Positions 1 through 8,702 of a stretch of 64,000 bases of DNA are shown here, piece by piece. The DNA is taken from positions 62,001-126,000 of the forward strand of contig NZ_JAESND010000009.1 in the NCBI RefSeq assembly GCF_016865585.1, given 5' to 3'. Position numbers and translations under genes: made by a program. This DNA is from Jeongeupia naejangsanensis. Its GTDB lineage: Bacteria > Pseudomonadota > Gammaproteobacteria > Burkholderiales > Chitinibacteraceae. How positions within the stretch are numbered: the first letter of the stretch is position 1; every line of letters begins with the position of its first letter. The notes beneath the pieces were generated by a model. It saw nothing but the letters and a program-made list of their open reading frames with translations, was not told the DNA's origin and did no database searches.

Positions 1-125
1 CCAGCCACTGGTTCGTCGAACGCGGATTTGCACAGGCTTCGATCGACGATTTACCGATCGAGAAGATGCGCCTTTACAATTACCAGCGCCGCTCCAAGGT
101 TTTCATCAAGTCGCTCAAGGGCTAG
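1..125 (+). CDS. argA: Amino-acid N-acetyltransferase (N-acetylglutamate synthase), C-terminal end
   Basis: Only the last 40 codons are in the window. The frame reads SHWFVERGF, then LYNYQRRSKV, and stops at TAG 123-125. The WF-x-ERGF and LYNYQRRSKV strings are typical of the GNAT-domain C-terminus of ArgA, which makes N-acetylglutamate from glutamate and acetyl-CoA as the first step of arginine synthesis. The amino-acid-kinase-like half lies upstream of the window. The call rests on this short tail alone, so another GNAT protein is possible but less likely. Confidence 0.75.
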   Translation, partial: SHWFVERGFAQASIDDLPIEKMRLYNYQRRSKVFIKSLKG

Positions 126-163
126 GGCCTGCCCGAGGCGGCGATTTCGCTCACAGGGATAGA

Positions 164-2608
164 ATGCGGCTGTCCGTTCCGCCTTTCATGCGCAGTTTGC
201 GCGGTCGCTTGCTGACCGCCTGCGCGGTGATCCAGCTTGTCGTGCTGATGATGGTGATGGCCAATACCTCGCGTATCTGGCACGACACGGTACGGCAGGC
301 GCTCGGCGTGCGCATCAATGCGCTGTCGCAGCTGTTCAATGCCACGCTGGCGCCACCGCTGACCCGCAGCACCGCCGAGGCCAAGGCGGTGCTCGACTCG
401 CTGCAGTCGGTCGACGGTATCCGCTATCTGGTGCTGCGGCGTGCCGACGGGACCGTGATTGCCTCGCGGGGCTGGCAGATCGGCGTGCCGCTGCCCGAGG
501 TCGACGTGCTCGACGCCGATCATCCGCTCGGCAAGCAAGTCCATGCCGCGGCGCCGATCAGTGTCGGCGATCAGGCACTGGGGGAGCTGCGCTACGGCGT
601 ATCGACCCAGCCGTGGCACTCGCTGATCGGCACGCTGAGCGTACAGAACGCCGCCATTCTCGCTTTCGGTCTGATCTCGACGCTGGTGCTGATGATCTGG
701 CTCATCGTCTGGCTGACGCGGGCGTTGAACCGGCTGGTCGACAGCGCCGCCGATCCGCTGCATTTTTCGCCGTTGCCGGTGCCGGAGGGTAGTGACGAAC
801 TGGCGCTGCTGACGCGCCGCTTCAACGGCATGGGCGAGGCCATTCGCGAGCGGTTGCGCGAGCTGGCCGAGGCACGGCGGCGCGGCGAGGCGAATCTGGC
901 GCTGGCCGAGACCGAGCGTGCCCGCCTGACCGCACTGCTGTCGGCGATGCGCTTCGGCGTGCTGTTCGTCGACAACGAGCAGCGCATCGTGTTTCACAAT
1001 CCCGCGTTTTCCGCGTTGTGGGGCGTACCGTCGACGGGCCTGACCGGCCGGCCGGTCGACGACGTCCTGCGGCAGGCCGCCAATCGGCCACCATTGGTCG
1101 ATCTGCCGGCGCACTATCGGGGCGAATTGCCGCCGGGGCACGATCGCGTCGATTTTGGCGAGCTGACGATGAATGACGGCCGCATCATCACCCAGCAGGG
1201 CTATGGTGTCGCCGAGCGCGACGGCAGTGCCAATGGCCGCGTCTGGCTGTTCGAGGACGTCACCCAGGCACGGCAGCTGGCCGAGCGCATGGTCAACCTC
1301 GCCGAACGGGATGCCCTGACCGGACTCTACAACCGGCACCGTTTTCAGGAAGAAATCGAACGGATGGTCGTGGATGCCGAGCGTCGGAACGGCACGACGG
1401 CCTTGCTGTATTTCGACCTCGACGAGTTCAAGTACGTCAACGACACCTTCGGCCACGCCAGTGGTGACGAACTGCTCAAGACCATCGCCCGCGAAGTCGG
1501 CACCCAGGTCCGTCGGCACGAGTTGCTGGCCCGGCTGGGCGGCGACGAATTCGCCATTCTGCTGCCCGACTGTACGGTATTCGAGGTCGGCAAGCTGGCC
1601 GACCGCCTGGTCAGCCGCATCGCCCAACTGCAGTTCTCCACCGACGGCCACGTGCTGCGGCCGTCGACGTCGATCGGCGTTGCCCTGTATCCGCAGCATG
1701 CGAACAATGCCGCCGAACTTGTCGCCCACGCCGATGCGGCGATGTACCAGGCCAAGGCGGCCGGCAAGTCGACGTGGCGCATGTACCGTGCCGACTCCGA
1801 TACCTCGCGCATCGCGCTGACCCGGCTGTCGTGGAAGGAGCGCATCATCAATGCGCTGGAAACCGACGGCTTCGAGCTGCACTTCCAGGGCATCTACCGT
1901 ACGGCCGATCGCGAACTGGTGCACCTCGAGGCGCTGGTGCGGATGAAGGACGCCAGCGGCGCGCTGATCATGCCCGGCTCGTTCATTCCGCATGCCGAAA
2001 AAACCGGCAAGATCGTCGACATCGACCGCTGGGTCATCAAGCGCACGATCGAGCTGCTCGCCGCCCGGCCGAACATGCCGTCGGTGGCGATCAATGTCTC
2101 CGGCCGTTCTTTCGACGAGCCCGAGCTGCCGGATTTCATCGGCCGGCTGCTGCGGCTGCACTGCGTCGAGCCGACGCGGCTGCTGGTCGAGCTGACCGAA
2201 ACCGCAGCGGTGTCCGATATCGGCGAAGCGCAGCGCTTCATCGACGCGCTGCGCGCGACCGGCTGCACGGTCTGCCTTGACGATTTCGGCAACGGTTTCG
2301 CCTCGTTCGCCTACCTGAAGCAGCTCAAGGCCGATATCCTGAAAATCGACGGCCTGTTCATCCGCGATCTGCCCAACGACACCGACAGCCAGGTGTTCGT
2401 GCGCGGCATGGTGTCGATGGCGCACGATATGGGCAAGACGACGATTGCCGAGTTCGTCGAAAACGAAACGATCTACCGGATGCTGCTCGAGATGGGCGTC
2501 GATCTGGTGCAGGGCTATTACCTCGACCTGCCCAACCGCGAGCATCCCGGCCTGTTGCGCGGCCTTGAACGCCGCAAGGAGAATGACGATGTTCCGCAAT
2601 CCGACTGA
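164..2608 (+). CDS. Membrane-anchored GGDEF/EAL cyclic-di-GMP signalling protein
   Basis: An 814-residue inner-membrane protein. A transmembrane helix near residues 10-28 precedes a periplasmic sensor segment, and a second helix lies near 160-185. A HAMP/PAS-like linker follows, then a GGDEF domain with intact GGDEF near residue 459 and an EAL domain with intact EAL near residue 589. Other EAL catalytic motifs are visible (ELTET, LDDFGNG, LKIDG, a late AEFVE, VQGYY), so phosphodiesterase activity is likely. Nine residues before GGDEF the inhibitory-site position reads RRHE, not RxxD, so product inhibition may be weak. An AGGGA stands five bases before ATG 164. The ligand of the sensor segment is unknown. 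The gene overlaps the next one by 20 bp. Confidence 0.93.
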   Translation: MRLSVPPFMRSLRGRLLTACAVIQLVVLMMVMANTSRIWHDTVRQALGVRINALSQLFNATLAPPLTRSTAEAKAVLDSLQSVDGIRYLVLRRADGTVIASRGWQIGVPLPEVDVLDADHPLGKQVHAAAPISVGDQALGELRYGVSTQPWHSLIGTLSVQNAAILAFGLISTLVLMIWLIVWLTRALNRLVDSAADPLHFSPLPVPEGSDELALLTRRFNGMGEAIRERLRELAEARRRGEANLALAETERARLTALLSAMRFGVLFVDNEQRIVFHNPAFSALWGVPSTGLTGRPVDDVLRQAANRPPLVDLPAHYRGELPPGHDRVDFGELTMNDGRIITQQGYGVAERDGSANGRVWLFEDVTQARQLAERMVNLAERDALTGLYNRHRFQEEIERMVVDAERRNGTTALLYFDLDEFKYVNDTFGHASGDELLKTIAREVGTQVRRHELLARLGGDEFAILLPDCTVFEVGKLADRLVSRIAQLQFSTDGHVLRPSTSIGVALYPQHANNAAELVAHADAAMYQAKAAGKSTWRMYRADSDTSRIALTRLSWKERIINALETDGFELHFQGIYRTADRELVHLEALVRMKDASGALIMPGSFIPHAEKTGKIVDIDRWVIKRTIELLAARPNMPSVAINVSGRSFDEPELPDFIGRLLRLHCVEPTRLLVELTETAAVSDIGEAQRFIDALRATGCTVCLDDFGNGFASFAYLKQLKADILKIDGLFIRDLPNDTDSQVFVRGMVSMAHDMGKTTIAEFVENETIYRMLLEMGVDLVQGYYLDLPNREHPGLLRGLERRKENDDVPQSD

Positions 2609-3002
2609 CGCAGAGGTCCGAGACTTCCTGAGCGGGGTGAAACGCATCGCCGTGGTCGGCCTGTCGCCGAAGCAGGACCGGCCGAGCTTTCGCGTCTCGT
2701 ACTATCTGCAGGCCGAGGGGTTCACCATCGTGCCGGTGCGGCCGGGCGTCAACGACGTGCTGGGCGAAATTGCCTATCCGACACTGGATGACATTCCCGG
2801 CGATATCGATCTGGTCGACGTGTTCCGTCGTGCCGAAGAAGTCGGTGCGGTGGTCGACGCGGCGATCGCCAAGGGCGCGCGTGGCATCTGGATCCAGTCG
2901 GGTATCATCAACGAAGAAGCCGCCGAGCGCGCGCGCGACGCCGGGCTGTTCGTCGTGATGGACCGCTGCCTGATGGTCGAGCACGCACGGCTGCTCGGCT
3001 GA
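2589..3002 (+). CDS. CoA-binding domain protein (YccU-like)
   Basis: A 137-residue soluble protein with a single Rossmann-type CoA-binding domain. The N-terminal IAVVGLSP motif is followed by a PVRPG string and a late GIWIQSGI block, all usual for the YccU/CoA_binding_2 family. These proteins bind CoA but have no settled enzymatic role. There are two in-frame ATGs (2583 and 2589). AAGGAG ends at 2581, which gives a seven-base spacer to 2589 but only one base to 2583, so 2589 is chosen. The start lies inside the end of the GGDEF/EAL gene, which suggests translational coupling. Confidence 0.88.
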   Translation: MFRNPTDAEVRDFLSGVKRIAVVGLSPKQDRPSFRVSYYLQAEGFTIVPVRPGVNDVLGEIAYPTLDDIPGDIDLVDVFRRAEEVGAVVDAAIAKGARGIWIQSGIINEEAAERARDAGLFVVMDRCLMVEHARLLG

Positions 3003-3067
3003 CGCCGCTGGCCGGTCCGATTGTGGCCGCCCCTTAATCCGAACGAATCCCGAACGAATTCCGACTC

Positions 3068-3901
3068 ATGAGCTCACTCCGCTTTACCAAGATGCAGGGC
3101 CTCGGCAACGATTTCGTCGTCGTCGATGGTGTGCGCCAGCAGGTCGCGCTCGACGCGGCAACGCTGCGCCGTCTCGGCGACCGCCATTTCGGCGTCGGTT
3201 TCGATCAGTTGCTGCTGGTCGAGACATCGAGCACGCCCGGCATCGATTTCCGCTACCGCATCTTCAACGCCGACGGCAGCGAAGTCGAACAGTGCGGCAA
3301 CGGCGCGCGCTGCTTTGCACGCTTCGTCGTCGATCAGGGTCTGACCGACAAGACCGAGATCGCCGTCGAGACGGCCCGCGGGGTGATCTACCCGCGGCTC
3401 GAAGCCGGTGGCGACGTTACCGTCGACATGGGCGCGCCGCGTTTCATTCCGGCCGACATTCCGTTTGTTGCCGAGGCCGACGCGGTGGTTCATCAACTTG
3501 ACGTCGGCGGTGAAACCGTCGGGATCACCGTCGTATCGATGGGCAACCCGCACGCGGTGCAGGTCGTGTCCGACGTCAACAACGGCGCGGTCGAACGCTT
3601 CGGCGCCGCCATCGAAAACCACCCGCGCTTCCCGGCGCGCGTCAACGCCGGCTTCATGCAGGTGCTGGCGCGGGACGAGATCGCGCTGCGCGTGCACGAA
3701 CGCGGTGCCGGCGAGACGCTGGCCTGCGGTACCGGTGCCTGCGCGGCGGTCGTTGCCGGCATCCGCCGCGGTCTGCTCGATGCAACGGTGCGCGTGCATA
3801 CGCGTGGCGGCGGCCTGAGCATCAGCTGGGCCGGCGAAGGCCGGCCGGTGCTGATGACCGGCCCGGCCGTCACCGTGTTCGACGGCGTGATCACGCTCTA
3901 G
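3068..3901 (+). CDS. dapF: Diaminopimelate epimerase
   Basis: A 277-residue enzyme, normal length for DapF. It interconverts LL- and meso-diaminopimelate for lysine and peptidoglycan synthesis, using two cysteines as acid and base. Both are present: Cys76 in EQCGNGARC and Cys220 in [10 protein letters not shown]. The N-terminus [12 protein letters not shown] is also canonical. It is followed on the same strand by DUF484 and xerC, an arrangement found in many proteobacteria. The 105-bp gap to the next gene leaves room for a second promoter. Confidence 0.98.
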   Translation: MSSLRFTKMQGLGNDFVVVDGVRQQVALDAATLRRLGDRHFGVGFDQLLLVETSSTPGIDFRYRIFNADGSEVEQCGNGARCFARFVVDQGLTDKTEIAVETARGVIYPRLEAGGDVTVDMGAPRFIPADIPFVAEADAVVHQLDVGGETVGITVVSMGNPHAVQVVSDVNNGAVERFGAAIENHPRFPARVNAGFMQVLARDEIALRVHERGAGETLACGTGACAAVVAGIRRGLLDATVRVHTRGGGLSISWAGEGRPVLMTGPAVTVFDGVITL

Positions 3902-4006
3902 GCAGCACGTTTCCCTGTCGTCGTATACCGGGCTGCGTCCCGGGATGGCGGCAGGGCGGCTGTTTAATCAATTCCCAGAAGCAGCGATTCCAATCGAGGA
4001 GTACCG

Positions 4007-4702
4007 ATGCAACCGCACGAGATCGTCGCCTGGCTGCAGGCCAATCCCGCATTTTTCGACGATTTTGCCGACGAGATCGCCCAGATCTACGTACCGCACC
4101 ATCACCACGGGCAGGCGGTGTCGCTGGCCGAACGCCAGCTGGTGACGCTGCGCGAACGCACCCGCAAGCTCGAGTCGCGCATGGGCGCGTTGCTGCAGTT
4201 CGGCGAGGAAAACGATGTCACCAGCGAACGGCTGCATCGGCTGACCCTGTCCCTGCTGCGTGCCACCAGTGTCGGCGAAATGCTGGCATCGCTGCGGGCA
4301 TCGCTGGCCGGCGAATTCGGTCTGGCCAACGTCGCGCTGCGGCTCTGGGGGCTCGACGCCGATGGGGCCGATGCCGGCCTGCCCGAGCTGGCACCGGCCG
4401 GCGAGGCCGCACAACGGCTCGCCGAACAGCTGGTGTCGCCGTACTGCGGCGCGCATCTGAGCGACGACCTCCGCGCCTGGTTCGGCGAACGCGGTGCCGA
4501 GCTGGCATCGTTCGGGCTGTTCGCGCTGCGCATCGCGGACCGGCCGGTCGGCCTGATGGTGCTCGCCAGCGACGATGCCGAGCGTTTCTACCCGGACATG
4601 GGCACGCTGTACCTGAACCGTCTGGCCGAGCTTGTCGCGGCGGCGCTGTCGCGGCATGCGGTGCTGAACGATGCCGAAGCCGCCGTCAGCGATCCGGTCT
4701 GA
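4007..4702 (+). CDS. DUF484 family protein
   Basis: A 231-residue cytoplasmic protein of the DUF484 family. The N-terminus (EIVAWLQANPAFFDDF) is the family signature. A short coiled-coil stretch follows (LRERTRKLESRMGALL) and then a GAF-like region. No enzymatic function is established; the family is known mainly for lying between dapF and xerC, as it does here. GAGGAG six bases before the ATG supports the start. Its last 32 bases overlap the start assigned to xerC. Confidence 0.92.
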   Translation: MQPHEIVAWLQANPAFFDDFADEIAQIYVPHHHHGQAVSLAERQLVTLRERTRKLESRMGALLQFGEENDVTSERLHRLTLSLLRATSVGEMLASLRASLAGEFGLANVALRLWGLDADGADAGLPELAPAGEAAQRLAEQLVSPYCGAHLSDDLRAWFGERGAELASFGLFALRIADRPVGLMVLASDDAERFYPDMGTLYLNRLAELVAAALSRHAVLNDAEAAVSDPV

Positions 4703-5612
4703 GCCGCCGCGCCATCTCGGCGATTTCGAGCATTTCGATCTCGTCCTGACGGCCGAAGCGGCAAGCCCGCAGACCCGTTCGGCCTATCGCCGCGACCTGC
4801 TGGTGCTGGCCGAACTGGCCGGCGATACCGATCTGGCCGGGCTCGAGACCAGAACTGCGCGTGGCTATGTGCGCATGCTTGTCAGCCGGCAACTCTCCGG
4901 GCGGAGCGTGGCACGCATGCTGTCGGCGTGGCGCAGTTTCTACCGGGTGATGATGCGCGATCGGGGCTGGACGCAGAATCCGTTCGCCACGGTGCGCGCG
5001 CCCAAGGCGCCGAAGCCGCTGCCGGCGGCGTTCGATGTGGCGACGGTCAACGCCGTGATCGACGGGATCGGCGACGACGATGCGATCGACTGCCGCGACC
5101 GGGCCATTCTGGAACTGTTGTACTCGTCGGGGCTGCGTGTTGCCGAACTCGCCGGACTGCCGCTGGCGGACATCGATTTCTCTACCGGCTTCGTGCGCGT
5201 GCTCGGCAAGGGCGGCAAGACGCGCGAAGTGCCGGTCGGTGCCTCCGCGATCGAAGCGATCCGGCGCTGGCTGCTGTTGCGACCGCAATACGCGTCGGTC
5301 GGGGTCGCCACTCTGTTCGTCAGCATTCGCGGTACGCCGATGACGACACGCGCAGTCGAATACCGGCTGCGCCACTGGCAGCGCAAACTGGGCCTGAGTG
5401 AACGGCTTTATCCGCACAAGATGCGCCATAGCGTTGCCAGCCATCTGCTCCAGCGCAGCCACGACCTGCGCGCGGTACAGGAGTTCCTCGGCCACGCCAA
5501 CCTCAGCACGACGCAGGTCTACACCCACCTCGACTTCGAACACCTGAAGGAAGGCTATCTGAAGGCCCACCCGCGCGCGAAGCGAAGCGGAGATGACGAC
5601 AGCGACGCTTGA
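4671..5612 (+). CDS. xerC: Tyrosine recombinase XerC
   Basis: A 313-residue site-specific tyrosine recombinase. With XerD it resolves chromosome dimers at dif. Residues ~20-105 form the SAM-like DNA-binding domain. The catalytic domain shows Arg156 (SSGLRVAEL), the active-site Lys in GKGGKTREV, the H-x-x-R box in PHKMRHSVASHLL, the HANLSTTQ box, and the nucleophile Tyr284 in QVYTHLD. Position downstream of dapF and DUF484 favours XerC over XerD. The start overlaps DUF484 by 32 bp and the N-terminal ~15 residues are not family-conserved, so the true start could be slightly downstream. Confidence 0.95.
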   Translation: MPKPPSAIRSEPPRHLGDFEHFDLVLTAEAASPQTRSAYRRDLLVLAELAGDTDLAGLETRTARGYVRMLVSRQLSGRSVARMLSAWRSFYRVMMRDRGWTQNPFATVRAPKAPKPLPAAFDVATVNAVIDGIGDDDAIDCRDRAILELLYSSGLRVAELAGLPLADIDFSTGFVRVLGKGGKTREVPVGASAIEAIRRWLLLRPQYASVGVATLFVSIRGTPMTTRAVEYRLRHWQRKLGLSERLYPHKMRHSVASHLLQRSHDLRAVQEFLGHANLSTTQVYTHLDFEHLKEGYLKAHPRAKRSGDDDSDA

Positions 5613-5664
5613 ACGCCTTGGCTTGTTGCTGCCGTTCTAACCTGAACACGGCTTAGTTGCGGCC

Positions 5665-6078
5665 TCATTCCAGCGGCAGCTCCTCGTACGCCGTACAGAG
5701 CAAAATACGCCAGCCGTCGTTGCCGCGCAGCAGGTTGCAGGTCGTGTGAAACCGCCATGAAGGCAGCTCGCCGGTGCGTTCGATTGTTCACTGTAAGTCG
5801 ACAACGGCATGATCCGGTCCTTGGGCGAGAAATGCCGAAGGGGCAAACCGGGCGTCAACATAGCCGTTGTTCCGGTATTGCCTGCACAAGACCGTCATAT
5901 TAGGCAGGAGCGGCCAGCAAAGGACGGTGGTCCGGCGGGAGACTTGCCAGAACAGGCTTTCAACAAAAGCGACGTTAATGCAGTTCCTGACTTCGATGCT
6001 GCCCGATGCATAGGCACGACCGACAAAGTCGAAAAGTATCTGAGTCCCGTCGGCATAGGCGCTGTGCTGCATTGGCAT
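5665..6078 (-). pseudogene. Decayed NTF2-like/SnoaL-fold protein gene with an in-frame TGA
   Basis: Read on the minus strand, an open frame from ATG 6078 runs to a TGA at 5788-5790. The same frame then continues without interruption to a second TGA at 5665-5667. Around the first stop it reads GYVDARFAPSAFLAQGPDHAVVDLQ, then stop, then TIERTGELPSWRF. The remainder ends WRILLCTAYEELPLE. The post-stop part looks like the last strands of an NTF2/SnoaL-type domain (W-R-F-x-T-T then G-W-R-I-L-L-C-T-A-Y), where the stop would replace a Trp (TGG to TGA). The N-terminal half is less convincing and may carry a further frameshift. Family call and pseudogene status are inference from the conserved-looking tail. 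Confidence 0.55.
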
Positions 6079-6195
6079 GCATAGATCACCCCATCTCTTT
6101 TGTACGCTTTCTTTTGTTGTAATTTAAAAATCATGGCCTACGGTGACTGTTCGACAGATTGCCTGTCGAAAAACCAAACCATGAGGATGAATGCC

Positions 6196-6897
6196 ATGCC
6201 GTCGATTAATCAGTTCGCTTATGTACCCAATAGCACCTACTACCAATTCGCCTACGGCGGATCCATCCCGAACATGGCAATCGTCAACCTGCCGTCCGAT
6301 GCAAATCTGGCGCGCTGGACGATGCTGAATGACGGTCAGCATTACCGTTTTTACTGCTTCAAGGGCAGCACGAACGACACCCTTTATCAGGCTGCTTTCA
6401 ATCCGGCCACCGGAAACTATGAATATGGCTTTCAGTCCATTCCGGAACTGAAAATCACCGGCGCGCCAGCAGATGCCGATGCAAGCAGCGTGTCCATGCT
6501 TTATGACGGGAGCACCAACACCTACCGCCTGTATTTGCGTCGTTTGGGTGATGCTACGGTGCTGTATCAGTTCGGCTTCAACCCCGCCACCAATCATTAC
6601 GAGTACGGCCACAACTCGATCCCGGTGCTGCATGTGACCGGTGCACCGGCAGATACCGACTTTCATCGTTGGTCCATGCTGTTCGATGGCAGCGTCTACC
6701 GTTTGTACGCATTCAAGGTGGGCAGCGTGAACAGCTTCTACCAGTTTGGTTACAACCCGCAGACGCAAACTTATCAGTACGGCCATGAGTCGATCCCCGT
6801 GCTGAATCTGGAAGGCACGCCGTCAAACAGCAATCTGACGAGCATGGCGCTGCTGTACGGTCAGGGTGATTACCGTTTTTACTTCCAGACTCTGTAA
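6196..6897 (+). CDS. Tandem-repeat protein of unknown function (lectin/beta-propeller-like)
   Basis: A 233-residue protein made of about four imperfect repeats of 50-55 residues. Each carries the pattern YQFGFNPAT-x-x-YEYGHNSIP, then a TGAPAD-like turn, then an SMLxDG-x-x-YRLY block. The aromatic- and Gly-rich repeats, with little else, suggest a beta-propeller or beta-trefoil with a binding role, but I do not recognise a named family. No signal peptide is visible, so it may stay in the cytoplasm or leave by an unusual route. ATGs at 6181, 6187 and 6196 are in frame; GAGGAT seven bases upstream favours 6196. A strong terminator follows. Neighbouring DNA is gene-poor, consistent with an acquired gene. 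Confidence 0.7.
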   Translation: MPSINQFAYVPNSTYYQFAYGGSIPNMAIVNLPSDANLARWTMLNDGQHYRFYCFKGSTNDTLYQAAFNPATGNYEYGFQSIPELKITGAPADADASSVSMLYDGSTNTYRLYLRRLGDATVLYQFGFNPATNHYEYGHNSIPVLHVTGAPADTDFHRWSMLFDGSVYRLYAFKVGSVNSFYQFGYNPQTQTYQYGHESIPVLNLEGTPSNSNLTSMALLYGQGDYRFYFQTL

Positions 6898-6920
6898 ACA
6901 CTGGCGCTGGTAGTCATGAA

Positions 6921-6960
6921 AACGACGAAGCGGCCCACAGGCCGCTTCGTCGTTGATTTC
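6921..6960 (+). terminator. Rho-independent terminator of the repeat-protein gene
   Basis: A perfect 15-bp stem (AACGACGAAGCGGCC, 6921-6935, with its complement at 6940-6954) encloses a 4-base loop. The stem is GC-rich and followed by a short T-containing tail. It lies 23 bp after the stop codon of the repeat-protein gene. Confidence 0.8.
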
Positions 6961-7193
6961 CGCAGATTCTACACGTCACTAGCTGCACCAAATCAGGCCA
7001 TTCCATAGTGATCGCGCTGGGGGGCTTTCAAACCGGATGCAGCCGTGACTGTTTTTGTCGAGTTCGCTCCAGTGTTTAGCGGCTCTGGCAGTCCGCTTTG
7101 GCAGCCAGCTCCGGAAAGCAGTGTCGCGATGTTCGAAAGGACTCGGCGATGGTTTTCGGTGAGCCGTGCACGGTGTGGTCCTGCAACCCGCGC

Positions 7194-8702
7194 TCAGCCG
7201 GGCTGGTACTCGAACAGGTCGTAGCCCATCTGCTGCTCGACCAGTTTGGTGGCGCGCAACCGCAGTACGCCGTTGCCGGTATCGACCGCCAGCTCGCGTA
7301 GCGGGGCGTAGGTCCCCTTGGATGCTGCCAGTTGCGCGGCCTGCTTGAGGACGGTGATTTCGGGAATCAGTAGCGCCGGCTGGGCCGGAACGTTTTCCCT
7401 CGGACCGGCCGCGCGCACCATCGCCGGTGTCGGCTGGGCACTCATCACCTGCAGGCCCATGTCGATGCCGCCGTCGTCGCGCTGCTGCAACCAGCGGACC
7501 GAGGCGATCATCCAGGGTTCGTCGGCGCTGGCCCGCAGCGCGACGATTTCGCCGGCGCGGGCCAGTTCGGCCGGCATCGCGTCACCGCGTACCGCGTAGC
7601 CGCCCGGGCTCTCGTTGACGATGCGCCACTGGCTGATTTTCGGCGATACGGTGCCGGTGTCGATCTGGCCGGCGCTGGTGGTGTGTACGGTGGCGGCGAG
7701 ACCGAGACAAAGCTCGATGCGCGTATCGGCGAGGATGCGCTGGAACAGGCGTTTCGGCGCGATGCTCCATTGCCGGCTGACGCGACGGAGGATTTCCATC
7801 CACATCAGCACCTTGGCACGGTCGTGCGCCAGTGGAGCCTTGGCTTCGAGCGCATGCAGCGCGCGATACAGCTTCTTGCCGAGTTCGATCGTATCGATGA
7901 GCAGTGCGGCGCCGTCGATCCCGTCGGTGTTGCGCGCGCCGATGTAACGCGGCGCGCTGTCCTGGTCAAGCCGGACCAGAAAGAAGCCGGCCGCGGCGCT
8001 GAGCTTGGACGGGGACTGGAAGCGGATCAGCGGCGCGTAGCTGTCGACGAGTTCGATGACCTTGTCGAGTTCGTCCTGTGCATAGCGCGACGGGTCGGCC
8101 AAGGCCAGCAACAGCATGCGCTTGTAGTACAGATTGCTGCTGGTCTGGTGATCGTCGTTGCCTTCCTCGAGCAGCTTGTGTTCACCGGCATGACGGAACA
8201 GCTGGTGCGTCTCGCGCCAGAAACCGGCCGGCATCGCCATATAGGTCCGGCTGGCCAGCCGCAGCTGCTGGTAGTGCGTCTGCATGGTCCGCTGGATCAC
8301 TTGCGCGGCCAGGCGCTGGTTGCCGAACAGGCTTCGTTTTTCCAGCCGGTCGATCAGGGTTCGCTTGTAGCCGGTGGCCAGCTCCTGCCACAGCGCGCGC
8401 ATCAGCTGCGCGGCCTGGCGGGCGCGTTCCGCCATCGGCAGCCCCGGTACGCGATACAGGCTTTCCAGCCCGCCAGCGAGCAGGTCGATGGCCGTGCCGT
8501 ACTGCTCGAGCAGCGCGAAGCGTTCGTCCGGCGCGATGCGGACACGGTTGCAGCTGGCGAGTGCGTCGAGCACCTGGCGGCCTGCGTCCTGCACCTGCGA
8601 CATCGGCAGGCGGATCAGCCAGTCGCGCAACTTGGCGGGGTCGCGCTCGACGATGGGGTCGAGGCGGGGATCGAAATCGGGGAGGGCGAGCGTCAGCATC
8701 AT
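7194..8702 (-). CDS. Conserved hypothetical protein with C-terminal PilZ-like domain
   Basis: A 502-residue cytoplasmic protein with no signal peptide or membrane helix. The N-terminal ~300 residues look largely helical and match no enzyme I know. The C-terminal part (residues ~330-430) resembles a PilZ-type beta-barrel: a WRIVNESPGGYAV motif, a VRW segment and an MGLQVMS strand. The usual RxxxR motif for cyclic-di-GMP is not obvious, so ligand binding is uncertain. The start codon overlaps the bioA stop (TGATG at 8700-8704), implying translational coupling. Its stable pairing with biotin synthesis here is unexplained. Confidence 0.75.
   Translation of the reverse strand: MMLTLALPDFDPRLDPIVERDPAKLRDWLIRLPMSQVQDAGRQVLDALASCNRVRIAPDERFALLEQYGTAIDLLAGGLESLYRVPGLPMAERARQAAQLMRALWQELATGYKRTLIDRLEKRSLFGNQRLAAQVIQRTMQTHYQQLRLASRTYMAMPAGFWRETHQLFRHAGEHKLLEEGNDDHQTSSNLYYKRMLLLALADPSRYAQDELDKVIELVDSYAPLIRFQSPSKLSAAAGFFLVRLDQDSAPRYIGARNTDGIDGAALLIDTIELGKKLYRALHALEAKAPLAHDRAKVLMWMEILRRVSRQWSIAPKRLFQRILADTRIELCLGLAATVHTTSAGQIDTGTVSPKISQWRIVNESPGGYAVRGDAMPAELARAGEIVALRASADEPWMIASVRWLQQRDDGGIDMGLQVMSAQPTPAMVRAAGPRENVPAQPALLIPEITVLKQAAQLAASKGTYAPLRELAVDTGNGVLRLRATKLVEQQMGYDLFEYQPG

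Noticed and set aside
2583..2588. ATG 2583 as start of the CoA-binding protein
   Set aside because: Only one base separates it from AAGGAG; ATG 2589 has the proper seven-base spacing.
122..2647. Long minus-strand open frame (841 codons) opposite the GGDEF/EAL gene
   Set aside because: High-GC antisense frame; the plus strand has clear GGDEF and EAL motifs, and the antisense product shows no domain.
5788..6078. The 96-codon minus-strand frame as an intact gene
   Set aside because: It stops at a TGA in mid-domain, and the same frame continues with conserved-looking sequence, so it is listed as part of a pseudogene.
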